Shown here: in pieces, positions 30,365 through 41,702 of the stretch
How the letters are laid out: each line of letters opens with the position of its first letter
Numbering within the stretch: the stretch's first letter is position 1
Source of the DNA: Prostheceraeus crozeri
Lineage: Eukaryota; Platyhelminthes; Polycladida; Euryleptidae
Assembly (NCBI GenBank): GCA_907163375.1
Contig: CAJQUW010014394.1
Coordinates: 186,001 to 250,000, forward strand
Direction of reading: 5' to 3'
DNA length: 64,000 bases
Translations under genes and position numbers: made by a program
The notes under the pieces: generated by a model
What the model saw: the letters and a program-made list of their open reading frames with translations, nothing else
Databases searched by the model: none
What the model was told of the DNA's origin: nothing

Positions 30365-32002
30365 ATGCCTCGTCGTGTGTATTGTGCAGAGCAAGCTGCA
30401 AGACTAATTGAAGAGACATTAGATGTAGTGGAAGATCCCAGTGATGATTCTATGAGTGAAGGCGAGCTCAATATTGAAGAATACATCGACGACGAAAGTG
30501 AAGCTGATAGCGAACTACACGAGGACATCGAATCAGAACCAGATTTCATATCTCCAAGCGGTGACTCTTGGACAAGAAATCCTTCAGAAACACGAGGTCG
30601 AGCCAGACGAGAAGATATTTTGAGACAAGAAGGTGGTGCAACGAGATATGCTTTGCAAAGAATCAACACGTCCGTCGACGCATGGAAAGCAATTTTCAAT
30701 GACGGTATGTTGCAGCTTATCGTTGATTCTACTAATCTGGAGGGACAACGTCTTTGTGGAGATTCTTTCGTTAAAACGGACTCTATTGAACTTTCCGCGT
30801 TTATTGGACTTATGTACTTGCGTGGCCTCTATCAAGGCACTAACGAGCCACTACAGCACCTATGGAATAAGGAATTTGGAAGACCAATTTTCCCGCGGAC
30901 CATGGGATTTCAGCGGTTCAAGCTTTTACTTCGCGTCCTACGTTTTGATGACCGGGCTCTGAGGAATGCAAGATTCAGAAATGACAAATTTGCTCCCATA
31001 AGAGAACTTTTCACGAAATTCCAGAGCACTATACTTCGCCTTTATTGGCCGCACGAGACTATAACAGTTGACGAGCAACTTTTTCCGTCAAGAAATCGAT
31101 GTGCTTTTCTTCAATATATGCCTAACAAACCATCGAAATTTGGAATAAAGTTTTGGATTGCTGCCGATGCAGAAAGTCATTATGTATTGACTATCTCTCC
31201 ATATCTTGGAAAAGAAGAAACCAGTGTGAGAACAGGGACAGTCGGAGAATCAACAGTCCTTCAGCTCGTTGAACCGTTCAACAATAGTGGGTGTGAAGTT
31301 GTCACCGACAATTTCTTCACCTCTCTGAAGTTGGCAAGGGAGTTGAGAGAGAAAGACATGACACTTCTCGGAACCATTCGCTCAAACAAAAGGGAGATTC
31401 CGACTGAAATGAAATCTACCGCAAATCGTGAGCAATATTCGTCAGTGTTTGCATTCCATTCTGAAGGAGAAGCGACCATGGTGAGTTATATCCCAAAGCG
31501 CAATAAGAACGTAGTGCTCCTGACTTCTTCGAGGTATTCATCGGCTATCGATAACTCCACACAAAAGAAAAAGCCTCACATCATTCTTGAATATAACAAA
31601 AAGAAAGGCGGTGTAGATACGGTTGACCAAATGCTACGACATTTTTCTACTAAAATGGCTTCCCGTCGATGGCCGTTGGCCGTATTTTGCAACATACTCG
31701 ATATTACTATGCTGAACGCCTTTGTCCTGTGGAAAGAGATATCAAATCAATCATCTCGATTTCTTTTTATTCATGAGGTTGCAACCAATTTGCTTGAGTG
31801 CCTAAAGGAAAGACGATCATCGATTCCACTTCCTACACACACGGTAACCCTATGTGCCAGCTCAAGGAAACGTGGAAACTGCAATTTCTGCGACAAAGGC
31901 AATCGCAATAAAACGCAAAACATTTGCTTTTCATGCAAGAAGTTCGTGTGCGGAAGACATACATTGGAATCCAACCATTTTTGTTTGAACTGTTGTAGTT
32001 AG
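30365..32002 (+). CDS. piggyBac transposase
   Basis: The start at 30365 (MPRRVYCAEQAARL) gives 545 residues. The frame is open upstream to an ATG at 30122 (626 residues), but that N-terminus is not conserved-looking. An acidic N-terminal region (about residues 20-60) is usual. The DDE-type core has Asp in TITVDEQLFPSR, Asp in CEVVTDNFFTSLK and the Asp pair in KKGGVDTVDQML. The C-terminus is a Cys/His-rich zinc-binding domain (CNFCDKG ... CFSCKKFVCGRHT ... HFCLNCC). All expected catalytic residues are present and there is no stop, so this copy could encode an active enzyme for TTAA-specific cut-and-paste transposition. Confidence 0.93.
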   Translation: MPRRVYCAEQAARLIEETLDVVEDPSDDSMSEGELNIEEYIDDESEADSELHEDIESEPDFISPSGDSWTRNPSETRGRARREDILRQEGGATRYALQRINTSVDAWKAIFNDGMLQLIVDSTNLEGQRLCGDSFVKTDSIELSAFIGLMYLRGLYQGTNEPLQHLWNKEFGRPIFPRTMGFQRFKLLLRVLRFDDRALRNARFRNDKFAPIRELFTKFQSTILRLYWPHETITVDEQLFPSRNRCAFLQYMPNKPSKFGIKFWIAADAESHYVLTISPYLGKEETSVRTGTVGESTVLQLVEPFNNSGCEVVTDNFFTSLKLARELREKDMTLLGTIRSNKREIPTEMKSTANREQYSSVFAFHSEGEATMVSYIPKRNKNVVLLTSSRYSSAIDNSTQKKKPHIILEYNKKKGGVDTVDQMLRHFSTKMASRRWPLAVFCNILDITMLNAFVLWKEISNQSSRFLFIHEVATNLLECLKERRSSIPLPTHTVTLCASSRKRGNCNFCDKGNRNKTQNICFSCKKFVCGRHTLESNHFCLNCCS

Positions 32003-32183
32003 ATTTTTTTTGACAGTTCGTATAAAATTTCATATTTGTGTAAAATACACTATTAGTCAATGGAGTACTTTGATTTATTTATAATCAAGTAATTACAGCA
32101 AAGGGGACATGATTTCCTATCGCTTCTTATAACAATACAATTCTAAAGTATTATCTAATGTCAAAAATATTCTTTAAATTACG

Positions 32184-32202
32184 TGAGGTCAAAATGACCT
32201 CA
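32184..32202. repeat. piggyBac subterminal palindrome (right)
   Basis: Third copy of the 19-bp TGAGGTCA-N3-TGACCTCA palindrome, about 40 bp inside the right end. Confidence 0.85.
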
Positions 32203-32243
32203 TTTGTACTAAAACGTAGAAAATAATTTTGTACGTTCTAGGG

Positions 32244-32332
32244 TTAAGCCAACGCTGAGCTTTAATGAGACGATGTTGATAAAGAGGTGTCCAAGCGATA
32301 GGAGGAACGTGATACTCGGGTTCCTTCAACAT
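32244..32332 (-). pseudogene. Protease N-terminal fragment, cut off by piggyBac
   Basis: Minus-strand ATG at 32330-32332 gives about 29 codons (MLKEPEYHVPPIAWTPLYQH) up to the TTAA. It is the 5' part of the protease gene beyond the piggyBac insertion and starts about 28 nt after the MCP stop. Confidence 0.6.
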
Positions 32333-32360
32333 GTATTATGTTGTCAATGCGCGCCAACAC

Positions 32361-32509
32361 TTAAATAGCGGGTGGGATATACGCACTGGAGATGACAGCA
32401 TTCTCCGGTGTGACGGAGAATTGTTCGTCATGAATGACAAACATTAATAAATCCATATTTTGCCGGGTCGTATTCTCAAATTGCAATTCCAGTCCATATT
32501 GACGTGTAT
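32361..32509 (-). pseudogene. MCP C-terminal fragment, separated by LINE 1
   Basis: The minus strand reads QYGLELQFENTTRQNMDLLM and continues to SSAYIPPAI and TAA at 32361-32363. This is the last strand and tail of the double-jelly-roll MCP whose main part is at 36134-37347. The break is the insertion point of LINE 1. Confidence 0.75.
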
Positions 32510-33023
32510 TTCATTCGCATCGGTGCTGTCTTCAGTGCCGGTCGTATTCTGCTAGCGCGTCCCGGCGTCGCAGACTCTAACTTACATCGATCGATCGGCA
32601 GATATTTGAGTTCTTCGCTGGTAATTTTTACATCATCTGAATCGCCATGACGCAAGGATTTGGCATATGTTGTTTTTTTAATGTTTCATCCGTTGATGAT
32701 CGAGTTTCGGAACGTGTCGTCTCGTAATCATCTCCAGTGTATTTCGATCATTTCTCTCTCCATCGCTGTGTCTACATTGCCATCTCGCTTTGTTTTCTCG
32801 CGCCTGATATCCGCTCTCTTGGTCTCGTCTCTCGCCTCTCACGTTTTCCCTACTTTCCTCAGTGCCCTGGCTCGTCGATCGTCATACTCGCCATACGTTA
32901 GTAAGACCGGTGAGTGTGTGTGTGTTCGCGCGTGCGCTCAATCAGCTGATTTTACCGCGTACACACACCCGTATATTCATCGACTGGAAGACTCTTAGCA
33001 TATGCACATCTAACAAACGCCGC

Positions 33024-33104
33024 AGCTGATGCGCTCGAGTGGTGTAGGGGATACTGCCACAGCTTCCTTTTTTGGAAGGAACAATGTTCGATTCCTCAGC
33101 AACA
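33024..33104 (+). other. tRNA-like block (A-box/B-box) in LINE 1 5' region
   Basis: It contains GAGTGGTGTAGGGGATACTG and, about 35 nt later, TGTTCGATTCCTC, which fits the B-box GGTTCGANTCC. A short TTCC...GGAA stem lies between, and a T-run follows. A parallel block exists in LINE 2 at 50833-50912. It may be a pol III-type internal promoter; it is too imperfect to call a tRNA gene. Confidence 0.5.
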
Positions 33105-33304
33105 TCATTTTTTTGTGTGTGTGCTCACTCAATAGCCAGTGTCTATAGCTCTCTGTATCTCACCGTCTACTGTCCGACATGTCCGTTATTCGTTACTCAT
33201 CAGATCAGTTCTTAGATCTTCGTCGGCAGTCCTCCTGTGTTTGAGTCCCTCGCAGAGTCAAAAGACAGCTTAAGTATTTTCGTATATTCACTGAGCACAT
33301 TCCC

Positions 33305-36042
33305 GTGGTTTCTTGTCGCCGAACGAACAACGATACTCCTGCCAGCCAGAATATCACAATTAGGCCGAAGCCATGCCTTATTCTAATTCCATTGAGTACC
33401 AACAAGCCTTTAAGTGAACGTGTCCCTCGTCATTTACCTCCCCGCATTCCTTCATTACTCCTGGCAAATGTAAGATCAATCAATAACAAATTTGATGAAA
33501 TTCAACGCCGTGTAACCCGTTCCAAAACTGATATTGCCACTTTTACTGAGTCTTGGCTCGACGATTCCACATCTGATTCATCGTTAGAAATCAAGAACTA
33601 TCAGTGCTACAGAAAAGATCGGAATAGCTGCGGCGGCGGTATCATTTGTTACATTCGTGACGACCTAAAATGCCGGATTATTGATAACATTGACGTCCCA
33701 TCCCTCGTCTTTTGTGATACTGAAATCCTTTCTACATTTATGGAGACTCTATCGACCTTACTTTTATGTGTTTATCATCCGTTTTGGAACAATTCCTCTA
33801 AGGACGACAATGCCATCGACGTCATGTTAGATACTCTTGACTTCTCCCACCTGAATCTAAACCCAGTACACGTAATTATCTGTGGAGATTTCAATGATCT
33901 CAACAAACAAACCGAAAGCCTCTGTCAACTCACTGGACTGAGCACTCATGTTGATAATCCTACCAGAGCAGGTCGAACTCTTGATCAAATTTTCTCCTCA
34001 GCACAAAATGCCCCAACAGCAGCCATCCTTCCGCCCTTTGGTCGATCAGATCATGCTGCTGTTTCCTGGAAACCTAGCCCTGATAGACAATTTATCTCAA
34101 GGAAAGTATCTGTACGCAGTGTCTCTAAGAGAGGTATGGCTTTGTTCGCTGAGACGGCTAGCTCCATTGATTGGTTATCCATTTGTAAGGATGCTGGCTC
34201 AAGCATTGATCAACAAGCTGAGGCACTACTGGAGAGTATCAAAATGGTCGTCGAGGTTTGTTTCCCCACAAGGATTGTCAGATTTCGATCCACAGACCCG
34301 CCTTGGTCCAAACCATCCCTAAAACTCCAAATAAACAGACGTGACAAAGCCTACTCTGAAGGGAAATTATTGAAATACCAGCGTCTCCGTGAAGAAGTAA
34401 TCGACCACATCAGACACCTAAAACATCGATACATCTCATCTATTCGTGATATTTCATCTAAAAACGCGTGGAATAACATCAACTTGATCGGGCGTAGATC
34501 TTTGGTTGTAAACAATAACAGTGAGATCACTGCCCAAAATCTCAGTGACTATTTCATTTCGACGCAGCAACCTCCAGACGTTCCATTATCACAGTGCGAC
34601 ATTCTTTCCCTCCAAACCTTAGATCAAGCTCCATCGTGCCCGTTGTCTGTCTCCTCCGACGAGGTTGAGTACCATTTGAAACATCTGAAGAAGAAAAGCT
34701 GTGGCCCTGACGGCATTCCGTTTTACATATTCAAGTCATTCTCTCATATACTTGCCCCTGCTATAACACATATTTGTAATGCAAGTTTATCTACTCGTCA
34801 GGTACCTCAATGTTTCAAAGTTGCGAACATCTCTCCTGTCCCCAAAATCTCCAAACCAGAACTTACTTCTGACTTTCGTCCCATTTCACTACTACCCATC
34901 TTGTCAAAGATACTCGAGAAGTTAGTGGCTAAGCATTGGATAATTCCGTATATAAAAGATATCGACAGCTCTCAGTTTGCCTACATTCCTCGATCTGGTG
35001 GTGGCACCTCGACGGCTTTGACTCTCTTAAATCACAAGATCCTCAGTTTCCTTGACGAGGATTCGGGAGCGGTTCGTGTTTTGTCAACTGACTTTAGTAA
35101 GGCATTCGAAAAACTTCCACACCAGATGGTCATCCAATCCCTCATGCAACATAAACTACCGCGAGAACTCATTCAATGGACACATAATTTTCTTGGCAAC
35201 AGGAGGCAGCGAGTTGTCTTTAATGAAAAGATCTCAAACTGGGCAGGTGTTTTCAGTGGCGTTCCTCAGGGCGGTGTTATTGGACCCTTGCTGTTCTGCC
35301 TCTCCGTTGCTTCCCTCCAACCAATACATGAGAACTCAACAATAATCAAGTACGCTGATGATCTCTCACTACTCCATTTTGTGCGTCATAAAAGTGAGGA
35401 CTTGCTGCAAGATGAGATGGACAACATCGCATCTTGGTCTGTTTCGACGGGCCTTCCTCTTAATATTTCCAAATGTTCGGTGATGGATATTAAAACAAAG
35501 CGGGACCTTCTTCTAGATAAGATTCATATTGGCCAAGAGCTTCTAACATCAGTCGACAAAACAAGAGTTTTAGGAGTTATATTTACAAGTTCTCTTCAAT
35601 GGAATTATCACTTGTCGGATGTATCGAGGAGATGCTCGGAACGCATGTACATTCTTCGAAATCTTAGACGGGCCAGATGCAGCCGAAAAGTCATGACACA
35701 CGTATATAATGCCCTAATTTGCTCAGTGATGACCTATGCCTACCCTTGTTTCGTAAATGCAAACGACTGTGACATGAAAAACTTCGCAAAATTGAAAAGT
35801 GGGCATTCAAGATTATGACTGGGTCCTCGATGGTGTCTGAGACTTTCATCGATGCTGTTGATCGTATTTGTAGGAGGCTCTTTCGAAAGATTGCAGCAGA
35901 AGAAGATCATCCCCTACGGATTATGTTCAACAGCAGACAGCCCACCCCAGAAATTCGTGTCCAATTACAAAACCGAGGACCAGAACTAAACGTCTTGCAA
36001 AATCCTTTATCAAATTCTGTCGATAACTCTCCATCTGATTGA
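33305..36042 (+). pseudogene. LINE 1 ORF2: AP endonuclease + reverse transcriptase, one frameshift
   Basis: The endonuclease occupies about residues 50-260: LLLANVRSINNKFDE, TFTESWLDDST, ICGDFNDL and RSDHAAVSW. The RT has FRPISLLPILSKILEKL, STDFSKAFEKLPH, FSGVPQGGVIGPLLF and the active site IKYADDLSLLHF, all intact. Near 35780 one base is out of frame, so the last about 85 codons (from KIEKWAFKIMTGSS to 36042) read in another frame. Otherwise it is open, so the copy is young. Clade is judged from the RT motif style and could be another Jockey-superfamily clade. Confidence 0.88.
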
Positions 36043-36133
36043 TGTTTACTTGATCCTTTTGAATTGTATTGTTTCTTCTCTGTAATGCGCGTACCGCCCT
36101 TTGTATGCCAATAAAGATTTCATTATTATTATT

Positions 36134-37347
36134 GGTGGGTTGAACACTATCGATTTGTTTATCCAAGGTACAGTCAAAGGCAATAAAGTAACAGTATTTT
36201 GTAAAACTCTCTAAATCAATACCACACGATTCATTAGTGTTATAGACTTGAATCGCACGATTGAATTGACTGTAAGCAATCACGTCATCATTGCAATTGA
36301 TGGTTCCTCCTGTCATGATGGCACCATTGGTGGTCATGGTGACTTGAGAGAGTCCATGCCTTTCAAAATAGAGTTTACGACGTCCTGGATTAAACCAAGA
36401 GTTACTGGGAACAACAGCGAAAAAGATGAGTTTAGGACTCAATAGAGAGGCCACATTGGAAAACGTCTTCTTTTGTACTCCACTTTCAATCGTTTGTCGT
36501 TGGACGGTCATGCCATTGTAGCGATAATAAATGGCTTCTGTCTTGCGTCGATTCGCAGTTTTCAATTGCAGTTCTGCATTCGGTGTGAGCATGGGCATAT
36601 ACAATTGCAAAGAGGTGATTCTGAAAGTGTACACTGTAGATGTCCCTCCAGTATGTGCCATATCATAAATGGCATATTCCGGTTTATTCAAGGTGAAAAT
36701 GAGATCCAGTTGCATGCCTGGGGGCAGAGCAATCACTTGTTGGAACAAATTACATTTCAGGGGAAAGTCAAAGGTACGTTTAAATTTGTTTTTTGCCCAT
36801 TGTTTGAGAATGGCTTGATTTAGTGCATTCTCTTTATCTGTAAACTCTACCGCGTTAGACTTCATCGTCTTAGCCGTTGCATCATACACCATGTCATACA
36901 TATCTTGAGGAACAGTAAAACCTTGTGTGACCATGTGTGTATTCTTCACATCATTGGTGTATTGTAAAGATTGCTAAGGTAAGCTCTCAAATAATACAAG
37001 TCATTGCCTCCTTCAATGGTGCGTTCATTCAAGTGGATAGTAATGTCGGAAAAGAGGGAGTTGGCCGTATTGTTGATAATAATCTCCTTGTCTGACGACT
37101 CACATGGCACGTCTGCTCCTTTAGCCGCATCATGTTTCATGAGTTGTACTTCCACGCGAAAATAGGCATTGCACACATCCATCCAATGAATGGCTAGTCG
37201 AGGGACCGTGAATTGAATGGTACCGGGATTTTCCAATCCATTGACTGGCGTCAGAACGCTCGTATGCTGAGAAGTACTCGAGACATCAACTTTATCACTC
37301 TGGAATACATCGTAACGAGCATCCAATAATGCAGGTGTTTCCGCCAT
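36134..37347 (-). pseudogene. Polinton 2 major capsid protein (double jelly-roll), main part
   Basis: Starts at 37347 (MAETPALLDARYDVF), 24 nt after an ACTAAGTAAT element. First jelly roll: GTIQFTVPRLAIHW and NNTANSLFSDITIHLNER, the family's hallmark 'N...LFS...V.LN' segment, then YYLRAYLSNLY. A one-base frameshift at about 36948 changes frame. The second part reads KNTHMVTQGF to VQPT at 36134, with GPH-type FNPGRRKLYFERHG and CYFIAFDCTL. LINE 1 then separates the last about 48 codons. Two lesions make it nonfunctional. Product: capsid hexon. Confidence 0.85.
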
Positions 37348-37383
37348 GCTTGATGGTACTGATTTCCTAAGATTACTTAGTTC

Positions 37384-37996
37384 TTAAAAGAGCATGCGTT
37401 GTTTAGCACCTCCGCGATAACGCCCCATCAAACTTCCTTTCCCCCATTTCGTATGATGGGCAATGTCTACATGATCACGGCGGCGTTTAGGAGCAGGTGC
37501 TTCCACCCTATCCCCTTCTCCATCCGTGAAGATGCGTTTCCGACTCACTTGATTTTGAATAGCTTCTACAACACGTTCGGGAGCAGTCTGTAAGGTGCGT
37601 TTGGCGAGCGCTTTCACATTCTTTTTGAGACGGTGAACTCCTTCTTGTGCGGTAGAGCTGACAGCATCCGTGACAGCTTGTTTCGCAGAATTTAGAAGCC
37701 CCGTCGTACGTAACGATTTTCCCAACGTTTTCTGTACCGTATGTACAAGTCCTTTTTTGCGATGTTTTTCGCGATGCTTTTCGAGATGTTTTTCGAGATG
37801 CTTATCTGGGAACTCTCTTTTTGAATGATTTAGGCAGACGGATGGGTGATTTCTTGACACCAGTGACACGTGGTCTAATCATGCGTGTTTTCTGTCCAAT
37901 CACTTTATTCCATCCACCTCGTTGCATAAATGAACCTCTTCCAAACAATCGTCCAGAGGAATGTGTTCGGTCACGGATTAAAAAGAGATTCGTCAT
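37384..37996 (-). pseudogene. Basic virion core protein candidate (pVI/pVII-like), frameshifted
   Basis: It starts at 37996 (MTNLFLIRDRTHSSG), 29 nt after a related ATTAAGTAA element. First frame to about 37810 is Arg/Lys-rich. After a one-base shift it has HLEKHLEKHREKHRKK repeats and an Ala/Thr-rich amphipathic helix (LLNSAKQAVTDAVSS). Next come a KRRRDHVD basic cluster and the tail GRYRGGAKQRMLF. Composition and position beside the MCP suggest a DNA-condensing or pVI-type virion protein. The short basic tail ending in Phe may be a protease cofactor or cleavage site; that is inference. Confidence 0.5.
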
Positions 37997-38025
37997 CGTG
38001 TCTTGATGTGTTTGGGAAAAGACAA

Positions 38026-39003
38026 TTACTTAATTGCGCGACGTCGAAGATGCATTTTTACATAGGACCATCCGTCTGTCATAGGGATGGGATGGCCGTC
38101 ATCCGACATGAGTTTGATTTCAATATCTTGCACATTTTGACTTTTCACAGGGAGATAGGTGACATTCTGGAATTCATGATGAATACTATCTCCATAATCT
38201 TTCCCCGTGTAGGGAATCACACACATACAGTTTGTTTTCATACCCCCTACATAATTATAGCCTACAATATTACAATACAGTAGAATATTGTAGGTAAAGG
38301 CATTCAAATTCAAAGGTGCAGTCGCTTGCTGTGAGGAGGTGAGTAAGTATGTTTTAAACCCAAGAATGTCTTTGAGCAAAGGATGGAGTTTCATACTGTA
38401 GCGTGTGGGTAATACCACTGAGACATAATGGACGTTAGGCGCCAATGTAGTGATAGAAAAGTGGAAATTGTGTCCATGTTTTCGATTCTGATTCAAACAC
38501 TGCATCAACGTCTTCTCCGAATAAATACTTCGTGGAATTTTAAAGCGCGTAAACATGCCTTGCTCTTCCTGTTTGCCTTGTTCACCTTGTTTGCCTTGTA
38601 TACCTTGCTCTCCCTGTTTGCCTTGTGGACCTTACTCTCCCTGTTTGCCTTGTAAACCTTGCTCTCCCTGTTTGCCTTGTGGACCTTGCTCTCCCTGTTT
38701 ACCGCGTTCTCCTCGAGGACCTCGCGGTCCTGGTGAATCCGGTTTGATGGGAATGATAGAGGACGTAAAGACTGTCGGAATAGTCTCAGGATGATCATTC
38801 AAAGCCCCCACACTAAAGCTTACATCCACGGGTAATGTCTGAATGGTATTGATGAAGTTGACTACGGAGATACCTGCTTCCCATTGATCCCCATGGACCA
38901 TGGGGATGGAAGGAACCAAGCGATTTTTGAAATGATTGGCTCTATTTTCAGGAAACAAATTGGGCTGAGCATTACTCAACAAGTAAATCGTTTCCTCATG
39001 CAT
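38026..39003 (-). pseudogene. Collagen-stalk fibre/penton-type virion protein, one nonsense codon
   Basis: Starts at 39003 (MHEETIYLLSNAQPNLFPEN), 24 nt after ACTAGGTAAT. Residues 1-70 form the 'SNA.P.LFP.N.A..F..RL' N-terminal domain common in Polinton virion proteins. About residues 90-145 form a collagen-like Gly-X-Y run ([16 protein letters not shown]). The C-terminal about 175 residues have NILLYCNIVG ... IEIKLMSDDGHPIP ... VKMHLRRR, the beta-rich module also present in the neighbouring gene and in Polinton 1. A TAA at 38632-38634 inside the collagen run is a single C-to-T change from a Gln codon. Domain order suggests base, trimeric stalk and head. Confidence 0.7.
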
Positions 39004-39027
39004 GGTTGATAGTCACTCTGTATACAA

Positions 39028-41702
39028 TTACCTAGTCTCCCTACGGCGGAGATGGAGTTCGAAATAGGATCGTCCTTCATGAATCGGAATAAATTCGCCA
39101 TCATCACCCCGCAACTGAATATCAATCTCATCAATAGATGTTGTAAAAATGGGGTAATAATCAATATTGGACACTTCATGCGACACCATTTGCCCCAAAC
39201 GTTGTTTCTCTTCAATGGGGTGAATTTTCAAGATTTGTTCACGTTGTCTTCCCACAATACTTTCCGCCACAATATTACAATAGACGATAATGTTGAAGGA
39301 ATTGGGGGTAATGCTGAGGGGAGAGAGTGTTGTCATCTGTGTATTTGGTCCATAATAGGATTGTGGTAAACTAATACGATAACTCAACGCTTCTCCAAAA
39401 TCAATAAAGTCATTTTCCGCGGTTTTCACCGTCCAATAATGTTCTTTCGAGAGAGATAGGGATACATCAGTCCACGCCTGTAAATTCACCTGGAGTTTGG
39501 AAAAGAGTCCTTCCAAGGTATAACTCCCTTTGGGAATGAGGACACGATGAAACGAGGTAGAATGTCCAGGGTGGGGTTGATGTAACCTTGCCGAATCATG
39601 TGTTCATAGATTTGCAAAGGTTTCATGGTCTTGCTATACAGATGAAAAAAGGCCGAGGTGTGGGATGTGTATTCACCATAACCGATTGAATATCTTGTTT
39701 TCCCACATCCATTCCCAACACCATACCATCCACTAGATAAAACATGTTTTCTTGCCAGCGTTCCACCATTGTCGTCATGAGCCCTTGCATACCATCACTG
39801 AACCATCCAATAAAGGAAGTAAATCTATCTTTGCAGACTTTCAGGTTGGATCCTTCTTGATACGCTACAGGGGGTGAATACAATTTCTTATCAAAGAGCT
39901 CCAAACAAGTAGGATTGTAAACACGTATTGGCCAACAAGGGACCTTTCGATTCGTAATCATAAGGGAAATAGGATTTCTGAAACAAGATATCCAATTCTT
40001 TCCCTTTCCATGGGAAGATGTTGTCGATGGTGTGGTTCCATCCTTTGGCATAATCAAAGGTATATTCCGGTAAACCATAGATGTGTAATGTCATCCCATT
40101 GGTGACATGTTTTGGACGTTGCTGATACCGACGGTAACTTGCAGAACAATGTTCCGGCGTTTCCGAGTGTATACATGTTTGTTCATGATAGGTGAACATA
40201 CCATATTCATGAATATGATTCAACACATGTTGCCAGAGTTGTGGGGATTGATTTTCAACGAATACCCTTCCACGATTTTAAAGTGAAGCACGTGAAAGAC
40301 GCCCACTGTTGTATACGTCACCCACACCATATCAGGCAGGGGGATGGCTTGATTGAAAGCTCGCACAAATGATTGGAGGGTATAGTATTTCGAGGGTAAA
40401 TTGAATCGTAATGGACTAGGGATATGAGATAGGGTATGAAAAATCTCAAAATAATTTCCATGCTTGATGTTGAGAATATTGGGATGCGTCCTATCCTCGG
40501 TCTTATACTGTTGTGTCGGTTTTCCGTTTCGATACAAGTCATGTGTCCCATTCAATGCATAGGGGACAATATTCTTTTCAAAGAGAGCGTCCAATTCCAT
40601 GGTTTGTTTCTGAAAGATAAAGGAGGGAACATGAATCGTGCTGAGGGGGAATTCCAAGATCCATTCTTGCCACACGTAGGTATTCACTTGTTCTGCTTTG
40701 AAAATCTCATAGGCTTTAGATTGCTGGTCCATCTTGATTTCCATATCCTCCTTGCAATCGATGGTCAGTTCATAATGATAGGACATGGATGTGATGGTCC
40801 ATGTCATGGGGGAGGGGAAGATGGTATTCAAATAGGTTTCCAACGAATAATAACCTATGGGGGCGATATAACTCCACGTCTTATCACTCTCTAAGTTCTT
40901 GTAATAGAACGATTCAGGTCTAGACACATAAAATAACAGTTTGTTCTCCTTGGATAATTGACGAAGATCCGTTTTCAACACATTCACTTCTTCCTTCACC
41001 CTATCTCGTTCACGAACGATCTCGTCAAGATCAGTTCCTGCAGTGGGTTTGAATTCTTTCACCAACTTTCTGAACTTTGTCAAACGTTCCTGTTTAACTT
41101 CAAAATCATGGAGAATATTCCCATACATATCCATCAAATCCACCAAACTATGATAGGCAAATACATTATAAGTGTTGTAGATATGATACTTTTCCGCAGG
41201 TGTGAAGGGAAGTGCATGTTGTCCCGTTTCATGCTGCATATCCGCACCACTGGCCAATACATTTTCTTTCCCATCTTTAGGATGGGAATGAACTAAATGA
41301 TGAATGATGGGCCGTTTTGTACCTTGTTCCTTTTGAATCGATTTTCGAAAATTTTTCAATAAGACAGTATCAAACAATCGCTTCTTGACTCCGAATCGTT
41401 TAGAGATTAAAACACCTTCCATCTTGTGTTGACGTAGGATTCGCATCATGTTGCGGTACTTTGCATTCAGTGTGTTGATATAGGTATGCAAGAAATTGGT
41501 GGTGACTAAATCAGGAGCATCGGCTATATTGATGGTAGGATCGATCTTGTGTAACTGTGTATTAATCTTGTCATACAATTGATCAATACGGTTTTCTGAA
41601 CCATGGCAAATGTTTTTTCTTGTGCTTTTGATAATCCTTTTCACGATCTTTTGGGGTGAGTGGGTCTAGGAACTCAACTGGGTAAATAAATTGATTTTTC
41701 AT
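39028..41702 (-). pseudogene. Large virion protein B with C-terminal beta module, several frameshifts
   Basis: The ATG at 41700-41702 overlaps the stop of the upstream gene in an ATGA. The frame then shifts near 41605, 40235, 39670 and 39575, ending TAG/TGA-region at 39028. It has an N-terminal charged region, a coiled coil (RERDRVKEEVNVLKTDLRQL) and two modules of the type YYSLETYLNTIF and YYTLQSFVRAFNQAI. Each is followed by beta strands as in Polinton penton/fibre proteins. The end is NIIVYCNIVAESIVG ... IDIQLRGDDGEFIPI ... FELHLRRR, the same module as the collagen fibre. About 890 codons in all. Probably a penton or spike protein. Confidence 0.55.

Larger units (their letters stand above)
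29444..32243 (+). mobile_element. piggyBac element (2800 bp), structurally complete
   Basis: 13-bp perfect terminal inverted repeats CCCTAGAACGTAC (29444-29456) and GTACGTTCTAGGG (32231-32243), flanked by TTAA at 29440-29443 and 32244-32247. This is the diagnostic piggyBac target. Subterminal 19-bp palindromes lie near both ends. It carries one long intact transposase ORF. It landed in the protease gene of Polinton 2. Confidence 0.97.
32510..36133 (+). mobile_element. LINE 1: CR1/L2-like non-LTR retrotransposon, near full length
   Basis: It splits the MCP gene. The 3' end is CAATAAAGATTTC followed by (ATT)n, the same kind of end as LINE 2. The 5' region (32510-33300) holds a tRNA-like block and a doubtful 112-codon ORF at 32660-32998; no clear ORF1 is seen. 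ORF2 encodes endonuclease and RT. I find no convincing target-site duplication, only an ATT microhomology. Confidence 0.85.

Noticed and set aside
32660-32998. 112-codon plus-strand ORF in the LINE 1 5' region as ORF1.
   Set aside because: No coiled coil or RNA-binding motif and Ser/Leu-rich low complexity; it overlaps the presumed 5' UTR.
33024-33104. A genuine tRNA gene.
   Set aside because: A and B boxes are present, but no acceptor stem or clean anticodon arm can be paired, and the same block recurs in another LINE.
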